Assembly: GCA_021787505.1 (NCBI GenBank)
Contig: JAJYLU010000151.1
Location: 1-5,702 of the forward strand
Source: Nitrospirota bacterium
GTDB taxonomy: Bacteria > Nitrospirota > Thermodesulfovibrionia > Thermodesulfovibrionales > UBA6898
Length of the DNA stretch: 5,702 nt
Direction of reading: 5' to 3'
A program made the position numbers and the translations under genes. Of this stretch, positions 1 through 5,530 are shown one piece after another; position 1 is the first letter of the stretch, and each line of letters starts with the position of its first letter. The notes under the pieces were generated by a model. The model saw only the letters and a list, made by a program, of their open reading frames with translations. It was not told where the DNA came from and did no database searches.

Positions 1-439
1 CCCACCCCAGGTCATGCAGGTTTGTCTTCCCTTCCAGGTCGAGGTCGTCGAGCTCGAACTGAAAATCCCCGTCCTCCCACATAAGGAGGCGGCAAATGAC
101 CTTCTCTATACGCTTCTTGGCCGCCCTTTCAAGCGCCTCGGCGCTGACCGAGCCGAAGTCAAAGAGTATTTCCGCAACCGACTTCGAGGGAAGCTTTTTT
201 TTTACCTCCAGGGCCATATTCAGGATCGTATCTTTTATCTGACCTGCTTCGAGAAGGTTGTTTCCGAGGTTGCCATCAAGATCGTCCGTTTCGGCCCTGA
301 CGACCATGCCGTTTTTGAAGACGATGAGCGCAGTCCCTTTAGTGCCGGCAACGATAAAGGTACCTGTCTTTCTGCCTACACTCAGGATCTGAAAGATGTC
401 CGAGATCGCAAGGTCTTCAAGTCTGCCGGCGAGACTCAT
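1..439 (-). CDS. PATAN/DUF4388 domain protein, C-terminus cut by window edge
   Basis: The 146 visible codons start at the ATG at 439-437 and stay open to the window edge, so the C-terminus is missing. The N-terminal pattern (residues 1-25: MSLAGRLEDL, then SDIFQIL, then GRKTG) is the signature of the PATAN/DUF4388 family, named after the N-terminus of the cyanobacterial regulator PatA. A GTFIV...LIVFKNGMVVRAE stretch follows, then helices with AEILFDF and a WEDGDFQFE segment typical of the second half of the domain. I see no signal peptide or membrane segment, so it is probably cytoplasmic. Family members are thought to act as protein-interaction modules in signalling and often carry a receiver or other regulatory domain further along, which cannot be checked here. 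The start overlaps the glgC stop as ATGA, and a GGGAG/GCGGA ribosome site lies inside the end of glgC, so coupled translation is likely. A role in glycogen control is inferred from position only. Confidence 0.85.
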   Translation of the reverse strand, partial: MSLAGRLEDLAISDIFQILSVGRKTGTFIVAGTKGTALIVFKNGMVVRAETDDLDGNLGNNLLEAGQIKDTILNMALEVKKKLPSKSVAEILFDFGSVSAEALERAAKKRIEKVICRLLMWEDGDFQFELDDLDLEGKTNLHDLGW

Positions 440-1656
440 CGTATTTCCGCTCCCTTGGGAATCACCACCACTCCGTCCTCGCTGACAAAGAACCGCTCCC
501 TGTCGGCCTCGGGGTTATACCCTATGATCGTGCCGGCCGGCACATAGACGTCCTTATCGATGATCGCCTTTCTGATCCTGCAGCTCCTGCCGACCTCGAC
601 GTTCTCGAGAAGGATAGAATCCCTGACATCCACATAGCTGTTGATCCTTACGCTGGGCGAGAGCACCGAGTTCTGGACCCTGCCGCCGCTGACGATACAG
701 CCGCCGCAGACGATCGAATCGAGCGCGATACCAAGCCTTCCTCCTTTATACTCCTGGGCAAAGACGAATTTCGCGGGAGGGAACTGTCCCTGGTTTGTTC
801 TCAACGGCCATTCACTGTCGTACAGGTTGAACTGGGGATCGACCGAGACAAGGTCCATGTTCGCCTCCCAGTATGAGTCGATCGTGCCCACGTCGCGCCA
901 GTATTTAGCCTCCTTCTTGTTCTCGTCCTTGAATTCATAGGCGAAGAGTCTGCCTGTGTGCAACATTTCGGGGAGTATGTTCTTGCCGAAATCATGGGCG
1001 GAAGATTTCCCGGAATCCGCCTTCAGCGCGCTGATGATGTCTCCCTTGTTGAAGAGATAAATCCCCATAGACGCAAAACAACAATCGGGGTCCCCCGGGA
1101 CCGTCACCGGGTCCGAAGGCTTCTCCTGAAACCCGACTATCCTGAAGTTGCTGTCCACCTCTATGATGCCGAATAAAAATGCCATGTCCCTGGGGACCTT
1201 TATCGTAGCGATCGTTCCAATGGCGCCTTTCGCCAGGTGGAAATCGAACATGTCGGCATAGTTCATCTTGTAGATGTGGTCGCCCGACAGTATAAGGATG
1301 TAGGGGGGGTTTTCCTTTTCGATAAGATAGATGTTCTGGAATACTGCGTCGGCGGTACCCTCGTACCATCGTTCATCTATCCTCTGCTGAGGAGGGATCG
1401 TGAATATGTATTCCCCGAGTTCAGGGTTCAGGAGATGTTCCCACCCGACCGCGAGGTGTCTGTCCAGCGAAAGGGACTTATACTGAGTGATTACGACAAT
1501 TCTGCGCACATGGGAATTGATGCAGTTGGAAAGGGTAAAATCGATGATCCTGTACTTCCCGCCGAACGGCACCGCCGGCTTTGCCCTATGGATAGTGAGA
1601 GGATGGAGCCGTTCTCCCTTGCCGCCGGCGAGTATCAGGGCAAGTACGTTATCCAT
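436..1656 (-). CDS. glgC: Glucose-1-phosphate adenylyltransferase (ADP-glucose pyrophosphorylase)
   Basis: It makes ADP-glucose and pyrophosphate from glucose-1-phosphate and ATP, the committed step of bacterial glycogen synthesis, in the cytoplasm. The 406 residues match the usual family length. Visible motifs (numbered from the chosen start) are the nucleotide-binding GGKGERL (11-17), RAKPAVPFGGKYRIIDF (24-40), WYEGTADAVFQN (97-108), SGDHIYK with the metal-binding Asp126, FQEKP with the presumed sugar-phosphate Lys179, and KYWRDVG (251-257). A left-handed beta-helix domain fills roughly 310-385. The position equivalent to E. coli Lys39, which binds fructose-1,6-bisphosphate, is His23, so activator control may differ. 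I chose the ATG at 1656 because homologues begin about five residues before the LILAGG strand and AGGA lies seven bases upstream. An in-frame ATG at 1686 with GGAG six bases upstream would add ten residues and cannot be excluded. The stop overlaps the next gene by ATGA. Confidence 0.97.
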   Translation of the reverse strand: MDNVLALILAGGKGERLHPLTIHRAKPAVPFGGKYRIIDFTLSNCINSHVRRIVVITQYKSLSLDRHLAVGWEHLLNPELGEYIFTIPPQQRIDERWYEGTADAVFQNIYLIEKENPPYILILSGDHIYKMNYADMFDFHLAKGAIGTIATIKVPRDMAFLFGIIEVDSNFRIVGFQEKPSDPVTVPGDPDCCFASMGIYLFNKGDIISALKADSGKSSAHDFGKNILPEMLHTGRLFAYEFKDENKKEAKYWRDVGTIDSYWEANMDLVSVDPQFNLYDSEWPLRTNQGQFPPAKFVFAQEYKGGRLGIALDSIVCGGCIVSGGRVQNSVLSPSVRINSYVDVRDSILLENVEVGRSCRIRKAIIDKDVYVPAGTIIGYNPEADRERFFVSEDGVVVIPKGAEIR

Positions 1657-1778
1657 CGCCTTTTCCTGTTTTAACCTCCCGATCATCCGGGTCTCCGCTT
1701 CTCGCTGGAATTAGGAACAATATGCTTTTGCAAGTCCCTTTCTCTCCGATTTGTCGCCGGCACGTATATTATAAATGA
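1657..1778 (-). promoter_or_regulatory. GGA-rich glgC leader, possible CsrA target
   Basis: The predicted untranslated leader holds six GGA triplets on the transcribed sense: CGGAGAG, AGGGACT, GCGGAGAC, CCGGATG, CGGGAGG and CAGGAAAA. The last two lie next to the chosen glgC start and form its ribosome-binding region. Roughly two would be expected by chance in 120 bases. In E. coli, CsrA represses glgC by binding GGA motifs in its leader, one of them at the ribosome site. The count and positions are seen directly; CsrA binding is inference, and purine-rich ribosome sites contribute some of the motifs anyway. Confidence 0.3.
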
Positions 1779-1784
1779 TAGTGG

Positions 1785-1814
1785 AGTATATCAGGAAAAA
1801 TCCAAGAGTGTCAA
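1785..1814 (-). promoter_or_regulatory. Sigma70-type promoter for glgC
   Basis: On the minus strand a perfect -35 TTGACA (1814-1809) is followed after 18 bases by TATACT (1790-1785), one mismatch from the -10 consensus. The bases just before it make an extended -10, TGATATACT. Transcription would start near 1778 and give a leader of about 120 nt before the ATG at 1656. A second TATAAT at 1773-1768 lacks a good -35 partner. This promoter lets glgC be transcribed independently of the kinase gene upstream. Confidence 0.75.
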
Positions 1815-1896
1815 CGAGTTATAAAGGCCGGAATCAACCGCAGAAAAACGATTTATGTGTAGCCGCAATGTTGCATAAAGTGAGGCGGGAATGTTG

Positions 1897-1918
1897 AAAA
1901 AAGCCATAAAAACGGCCG
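1897..1918 (-). terminator. Weak intrinsic terminator after the kinase gene
   Basis: About 50 nt past the kinase stop, the minus strand reads GCCG, a six-base loop TTTTTA, then TGGC, followed by six T. The stem is only four to five pairs including a G-U, so this is a marginal terminator judged mainly by the T run and the position. Some read-through into glgC is possible. Confidence 0.3.
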
Positions 1919-1966
1919 TGTTTGATTATGATTCACGTAAACGCGGCAGATCGCGCTACCCGAAAA

Positions 1967-4627
1967 TCAGGATCTTCCCAAAAGGGCACTCAGACAGTCC
2001 TTCAGTGCATCAATCCTGTAAGGCTTGTTCAGGAAAGCGGCAAAACCATACGACCGAAAGCCGGCCACTATATGATTGTCGGCGTAGCCGGTCGATACGA
2101 CGGCGCGGACATCCGGATCTATCTCCTGCATTTTTCTGAGGGTCATTTCTCCGCCCATTCCTCCTTTTACAGTCAAGTCCAGGATAACCGCGTCGAATGA
2201 CTTCCCCGATTTTCTGGCATCCAGGAAGCTGGCTATCGCCTCGTCTCCGTCTTCCACTGTCTCGACTTCGTGCCCCAGGGACTCCAGCATCTCCTTTGCC
2301 ACCAGCCTCACCATCTCTTCGTCATCCATAACCAGGATCCTTCCTGCGCGCTGTACCGCGGATTCCGCGGGCTGAGAAAGCGCCTCTCCGGGAGCGCAGG
2401 CAGGTACGAAGATTGAAAAAATAGTGCCCCGGTCCGGTTCGGATGCAACGTCGATCACCCCCCCATGGTTCCTGATGATCGAATACGACGTTGCCAACCC
2501 GAGGCCGCTGCCCTTCTGTTTTGTCGAAAAATAAGGGTCGAAGATCTGGGTCAGATACTTCCCGGGTATCCCGACACCTTTGTCCTCAATGACGATGCGA
2601 ACGAATTTCCCGCCTTCCGGCATGGATGGCCTCTCCCCTGCGGGAATATCCATATTGACCGCTGAAATCTTCACCGTTCCCCCGCCGGGCATCGCTTCGC
2701 TTGCATTCAGGACGATATTCTGGATCACCTGTCCCATCTGCCCCTCGTCGGCCTCCGCACACCAAAGGCCCTCCTCAATCTGAATACGGCAATCAAAGCT
2801 CGAACCGCTCAGGGCAAACTTGGCAGCGTTCTCGATTACCGGCAGAAGGGCGATACATTTTTTCACGGGCCGGCCGCCCTTTGCGAAGGTCAGCAACTGA
2901 GTGGTAAGATTGACCGACATACCCAGCGCCTTTTCCGCCTGCTCGAGCATGGCAGCGGCCGTCTCCCGCCGGTCGAGGTTCATCTTTGCCATGGACATAT
3001 ACCCGAACACACCCTGAAGCAGATTGTTGAAGTCGTGGGCAATCCCCCCGGCAAGCGTCCCGATGGCCTCAAGCTTCTGTGTCCTCAGCCGTTCCTCCTC
3101 GAGGAGGTGACGTTCCGAAACGTTATGAATCGTCTCGATAACCGAAATAACGGCACCTGCCGCGTCCTTCACCGGGAAGGCCCTTTTCTCGACGAAGGTG
3201 CTTTTGCCCGAGGCGTCTTCGGACTTGTACAAGACGGTATGATGCCCGCCCGTTTCAAACGCACGCCTGACAGCGCAGTCGAGACCCTGTTCGTAGCATG
3301 GCCTTGCAAATCCATGGGAAACAGCGTAACAGTGTCTTCCGACGATATCGCCGAGAGGCGCCCCGGCCCAAGCGCAGTAAGACCTGTTGGCGGTAAGGAT
3401 TCTGTAGTCCCGGTCGATCAGCAGGATGGCCTCGCTCACGTTGTCGAGGATGCTCCTGGTGAACTCCTCGCTCCGGCGAAGCGCCTCCGTGGCGATCCCC
3501 CTTTCTTCCTCCTGCGCAACAGCGGACGCAAGGAACCCGATAATATCCAGTTCATCGGCCCCGGGCTGATAGTCCCGCTCATATACGACGCAGAGCGAGC
3601 CCCGCGCCACCCCTCCAAAACGCACGGGATATCCAATGTAGGTATGCAGGCCGTAGGCAGCCACATTGGGGTCTGTCTTCGCATAAGGGGTATCTTCGAG
3701 ATTGCGAACCACCAGTGGCTGGTCGATGTTGTGCCGTATCACGTCGAAACATAAGTGTCCCTGGGGAGAATCTTCGCGCCTGAGATCCTCCGGCGCCTTC
3801 CACTGTCCCTTTACGCAAAGCAGTTCCCCGTCCAGGCGGTTATACAGCGCGCAGTCCGCGTCGAGCAGTTCACCGGACAGAGCAACGAGTATCTGCACAT
3901 TACGGTCATAGTCATGCCCCAGACTGAGGAGACCTGCGTTTAGCCTCTTCATCCGCTCTTCGCGCTGCTTGCGCTCGGTGATGTCGGCCGTCACGATTAT
4001 CACAAACTGCGAATTTCCTCTGGGGTCTCGTACTACTGAGGCGTTTGTAGATGCCCAGAAGGGCGAGCCGTCGCTCCTCAAGAGCTGCAGCTGAAAATTC
4101 TCCAGCGAGCCTTCCTGCAGGACAGCGGCTAAGGCGGCCGCAGCCCGCTCCCGATTTTCAGGCGGGACCCACTCGAAGATACTCCGGCCGACTACCTCGG
4201 AGACATCCCCGTGCCGGTAAATCTCCAACGAACGCCGGTTCGACATCAGGACCTTTCCCGCTATGTCAACCACCGTAATGGAATTAGGAGATGTTTCGTT
4301 CAGAAGGCGATATCGCTCCTCGCTCTCCCGCAAGGCCCTCTCGGTCTCCATCCTTTCGCGGATCTCGTTGCGCAGGTCAGCCGTCCGTTCCGCCACTGTC
4401 TCCTCGAGAGCTTCCTGCGCGGCGCGGAGGGCCTCTTCCGTCTGCCTGAGGTCCCTGATAACCCGCGCGAACTCATCCGCATCACCCAGTGCCTTCTTCC
4501 CTGTCTGCTCCGCGATGGCCCGGTAATAGTCTCTCTCAGCCTCTGCGCGGACGAGACGCTCCTTGAGCCTCTGCAAAACAGGGCTCTCGTCTTCCTGCCC
4601 GTTGCCGTCTGTTTCGCTTCTGTTCAT
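1967..4627 (-). CDS. Cytoplasmic hybrid sensor histidine kinase (PAS-GAF-PAS-HisKA-HATPase-REC)
   Basis: This 886-residue protein should sense a cytoplasmic cue, autophosphorylate on His and pass the phosphate to its own receiver. Domains in order: charged coiled coil (about 16-108), PAS (105-222, ending in the linker VTADITERK), GAF (232-375), PAS (388-507, ending HNVSERH), HisKA with AGGIAHDFNN and phosphoacceptor His531, HATPase (about 620-742) and receiver (762-884). The ATPase shows the N-box around Asn637/Asn641, DKGVG at 682-686 and GSGLGLA at 706-712. The receiver has Asp768/769, phosphoacceptor Asp817, Ser845/Thr846 and Lys868, so every catalytic residue looks intact. I see no transmembrane segment or signal peptide. 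The second PAS carries Cys433, His438, Cys444 and Cys451, a possible metal or redox site. There is no HPt or DNA-binding output, so a separate partner is needed. An in-frame TAG four codons upstream fixes ATG 4627 as the earliest start; its ribosome site is poor. Confidence 0.95.
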   Translation of the reverse strand: MNRSETDGNGQEDESPVLQRLKERLVRAEAERDYYRAIAEQTGKKALGDADEFARVIRDLRQTEEALRAAQEALEETVAERTADLRNEIRERMETERALRESEERYRLLNETSPNSITVVDIAGKVLMSNRRSLEIYRHGDVSEVVGRSIFEWVPPENRERAAAALAAVLQEGSLENFQLQLLRSDGSPFWASTNASVVRDPRGNSQFVIIVTADITERKQREERMKRLNAGLLSLGHDYDRNVQILVALSGELLDADCALYNRLDGELLCVKGQWKAPEDLRREDSPQGHLCFDVIRHNIDQPLVVRNLEDTPYAKTDPNVAAYGLHTYIGYPVRFGGVARGSLCVVYERDYQPGADELDIIGFLASAVAQEEERGIATEALRRSEEFTRSILDNVSEAILLIDRDYRILTANRSYCAWAGAPLGDIVGRHCYAVSHGFARPCYEQGLDCAVRRAFETGGHHTVLYKSEDASGKSTFVEKRAFPVKDAAGAVISVIETIHNVSERHLLEEERLRTQKLEAIGTLAGGIAHDFNNLLQGVFGYMSMAKMNLDRRETAAAMLEQAEKALGMSVNLTTQLLTFAKGGRPVKKCIALLPVIENAAKFALSGSSFDCRIQIEEGLWCAEADEGQMGQVIQNIVLNASEAMPGGGTVKISAVNMDIPAGERPSMPEGGKFVRIVIEDKGVGIPGKYLTQIFDPYFSTKQKGSGLGLATSYSIIRNHGGVIDVASEPDRGTIFSIFVPACAPGEALSQPAESAVQRAGRILVMDDEEMVRLVAKEMLESLGHEVETVEDGDEAIASFLDARKSGKSFDAVILDLTVKGGMGGEMTLRKMQEIDPDVRAVVSTGYADNHIVAGFRSYGFAAFLNKPYRIDALKDCLSALLGRS

Positions 4628-4828
4628 CGCTCTATTCTACAATGTTCTTGCCGGTCTGTAAAAGTAGATTTGCCCCCGGCCCTCACGGTTCCGCTCGTAG
4701 AAGGGAAAATGACCCTCGGAACCTTGCAGCAGATCGTTTTTATCGATTTCGACAACAGGACGGAGAAGAGGAAGGTGTTTGTGAGGTGATGGGGAACAGT
4801 CTTGCTTGTGGCGGCACGGGGCGACTCC

Positions 4829-4834
4829 ATTATA
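4829..4834 (-). promoter_or_regulatory. Candidate -10 box for the kinase gene
   Basis: A perfect TATAAT lies on the minus strand about 200 nt upstream of the kinase start. No convincing -35 is found at 16-18 bases (AAACGC or similar) and there is no TG extension, so the assignment rests on the -10 match and its direction alone. Confidence 0.3.
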
Positions 4835-4852
4835 CCTGAAGATTTCGATTTC

Positions 4853-4900
4853 GCGTTTTCATTTTTGGGGCACTAATAACATAATAGCCGCCGAAAACGC
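4853..4900. repeat. Inverted repeat with 8-base arms
   Basis: GCGTTTTC (4853-4860) and its exact complement GAAAACGC (4893-4900) are separated by 32 bases and lie between the kinase promoter region and the methyltransferase remnant. With arms this short and spacing this wide it may be chance, though it could be a regulator site or a loose hairpin. Confidence 0.25.
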
Positions 4901-4909
4901 AGAGCAAGG

Positions 4910-4996
4910 ATGATTGAGACCTTCGACACCATCCCGGCCCGTTACGACAGATTGGGCGCAGGTTATTCCACAGGCCAAAATTCAACCGTGTCGCTA
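4910..4996 (+). pseudogene. Truncated 5' remnant of a SAM-dependent methyltransferase gene
   Basis: A short frame starts at ATG 4910 behind AGCAAGG, a plausible ribosome site, and ends after 28 codons at TGA 4994-4996. Its first 13 codons (MIETFDTIPARYD) match the start of the methyltransferase at 5531 (MIETFNAVSAGYD), with 31 of the first 40 bases identical. The next residues (RLGAGYST) resemble another common methyltransferase N-terminal pattern, YDxLGxGYS, after which the similarity stops and no SAM-binding motif appears. The substitutions fall mostly where the protein changes conservatively, which suggests an old paralogue rather than a recent duplication. It is probably a gene broken when the neighbouring toxin-antitoxin module arrived, or by a deletion. 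The match is short, so coincidence remains possible. Confidence 0.45.
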
Positions 4997-5007
4997 TGAT
5001 ATAATCA
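4997..5007 (+). promoter_or_regulatory. Extended -10 promoter and possible operator of the toxin-antitoxin module
   Basis: TGATATAAT (4997-5005) is a perfect extended -10. The -35 region is weak (AAAATT at 17 bases). Transcription would start near 5012, directly before the ribosome site. The same bases form a small palindrome, TGAT-ATA-ATCA, which is a plausible half-site arrangement for autorepression by the antitoxin. The promoter is well supported by sequence; the operator role is inference from how such modules usually work. Confidence 0.55.
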
Positions 5008-5013
5008 GGCATG

Positions 5014-5021
5014 AGGAGGTG
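5014..5021 (+). promoter_or_regulatory. Ribosome binding site that sets the antitoxin TTG start
   Basis: AGGAGGTG is a near-ideal Shine-Dalgarno sequence ending seven bases before TTG at 5028. No ATG in the antitoxin frame lies at a usable distance: the ATG at 5011 is in another frame, and the in-frame GTG at 5019 overlaps the site itself. This decides the start. Confidence 0.75.
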
Positions 5022-5027
5022 ATAAGA

Positions 5028-5234
5028 TTGGGCACAAAAACGCTGAAGATGCCTGAAGACGCGCTGGTCGCGTTATTGAAGACCTTGAAAGAAGAAACGC
5101 TGGTGGACATTTTCTGGAAGACATTCGTGGAATCGGATACCTCGCCTCTCACCAGAGAAGAAGAGAGGGCGATTCAGAAGGCAAAGGACGAATTCAGGGG
5201 GGGGAAAACAGTCAGGTGGGAAAACTTGAAATAG
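5028..5234 (+). CDS. Antitoxin of a type II toxin-antitoxin module
   Basis: A 68-residue acidic and basic protein that probably binds and neutralises the toxin encoded next to it and represses their shared promoter. It begins at TTG 5028, chosen for the strong AGGAGGTG site. The N-terminal part (GTKTLKMPEDALVALLKTLK) looks like the strand-helix DNA-binding end of small antitoxins. The middle holds EETLVDIFWKTFVESD and a helix LTREEERAIQKAKDEF. The C-terminus GGKTVRWENLK resembles the extended toxin-wrapping tail (G-x-x-V-x-W-E) seen in RelB/ParD-like partners of RelE/ParE toxins. I cannot name the exact antitoxin family. The gene overlaps the toxin gene by 19 bases, as is usual for such pairs. 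It contains a run of eight G (5197-5204), which is prone to slippage. Confidence 0.8.
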   Translation: MGTKTLKMPEDALVALLKTLKEETLVDIFWKTFVESDTSPLTREEERAIQKAKDEFRGGKTVRWENLK

Positions 5235-5467
5235 TATTTTCACGGGCTGCCGCAAAGGATTACAAGAAACTGCCTGCCGATTACAAGACACTGGTCGATA
5301 AAGTTCTCATGAAGCTCTCAGAAGGGCTTCCTCTGGACTTGAAACCAATCGAGGGAGAATCCGCCTCTTATAGGATCAGGGTGGGCAAATATCGCCTCCT
5401 TTTCTCCGTAGACGGCCAAACCGCGATAATCTCGAAGATCGGATCGCGCGGCGACGTTTATAAGTAG
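5216..5467 (+). CDS. RelE/ParE superfamily toxin
   Basis: An 83-residue basic protein with the RelE/ParE fold pattern. It has a first strand LEIVFS, the helical AAKDYKKLP stretch (residues 11-20), a second helix to about residue 36, then the hallmark YRIRVGKYRLLF (52-63) and the closing strand AIISKIGSRGDVYK (70-83). RelE members cut mRNA on the ribosome and ParE members poison gyrase. Arg53, Arg60, Arg78 and Tyr82 sit where RelE-type catalytic residues are usually found, and the short single-domain form with a C-terminal RxxVY fits an mRNA interferase slightly better. That choice is inference. It starts at GTG 5216 inside the antitoxin gene, with the G run 5197-5204 as a distant ribosome site, so translation is probably coupled. 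Length and motifs look intact, so the toxin should be functional. Confidence 0.9.
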   Translation: MGKLEIVFSRAAAKDYKKLPADYKTLVDKVLMKLSEGLPLDLKPIEGESASYRIRVGKYRLLFSVDGQTAIISKIGSRGDVYK

Positions 5468-5488
5468 ACCAAAACTCACGCTCATCTT

Positions 5489-5497
5489 TGCTACAAT
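5489..5497 (+). promoter_or_regulatory. Extended -10 promoter for the methyltransferase gene
   Basis: TGCTACAAT has TG one base before TACAAT (one mismatch to TATAAT), giving a start near 5504 and a leader of about 27 nt. No good -35 is present (CCAAAA at 17 bases). The ACAATAGCC at 5493-5501 nearly repeats ATAATAGCC (4881-4889) upstream of the methyltransferase remnant. No terminator is visible after the toxin, so read-through from the toxin-antitoxin promoter is also likely. Confidence 0.5.
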
Positions 5498-5530
5498 AGC
5501 CAAACGGACAATCAATCCCGCAAGTTAAAG

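Larger units (their letters stand above)
4628..4909. other. Stretch without a convincing gene between kinase and methyltransferase remnant
   Basis: I find no RNA gene or recognisable protein here. It holds the candidate -10 box for the kinase and a loose inverted repeat. Two open frames deserve only a mention. A minus-strand frame of 68 codons (4830-4624) ends in an ATGA overlap with the kinase start. A plus-strand frame ends at 4789 with a protein-like tail (LGTLQQIVFIDFDNRTEKRK), but it continues back as an antisense shadow of the kinase gene. Neither resembles a family I know. Confidence 0.5.

Noticed and set aside
14..547. 177-codon plus-strand frame over the PATAN gene and the end of glgC
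   Set aside because: It is antisense to two recognisable genes joined by an ATGA overlap, and its translation has no family resemblance.
1891..2200. Plus-strand frames of 82 and 92 codons at the end of the kinase gene
   Set aside because: They mostly overlap the receiver domain in antisense, and the part outside lies on the A-rich complement of the weak terminator.
3035..3754. 239-codon open frame on the plus strand
   Set aside because: It lies wholly antisense to the kinase gene, whose domains are intact. The translation is rich in Arg, Pro and Gly, resembles no family, and is what a GC-rich coding strand gives by chance.
4211..4789. 192-codon plus-strand frame crossing the kinase start
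   Set aside because: About two thirds is antisense to the kinase coiled coil. Only the last 30 residues look protein-like, and no start or ribosome site exists for them alone.
4841..4852. Direct repeat GATTTC GATTTC
   Set aside because: Two adjacent six-base copies are too little to call a repeat element or an operator.
4914..5027. Longer antitoxin starting at ATG 4914
   Set aside because: The extra 38 residues run through the methyltransferase remnant and the promoter. The AGGAGGTG site points to TTG 5028 instead.
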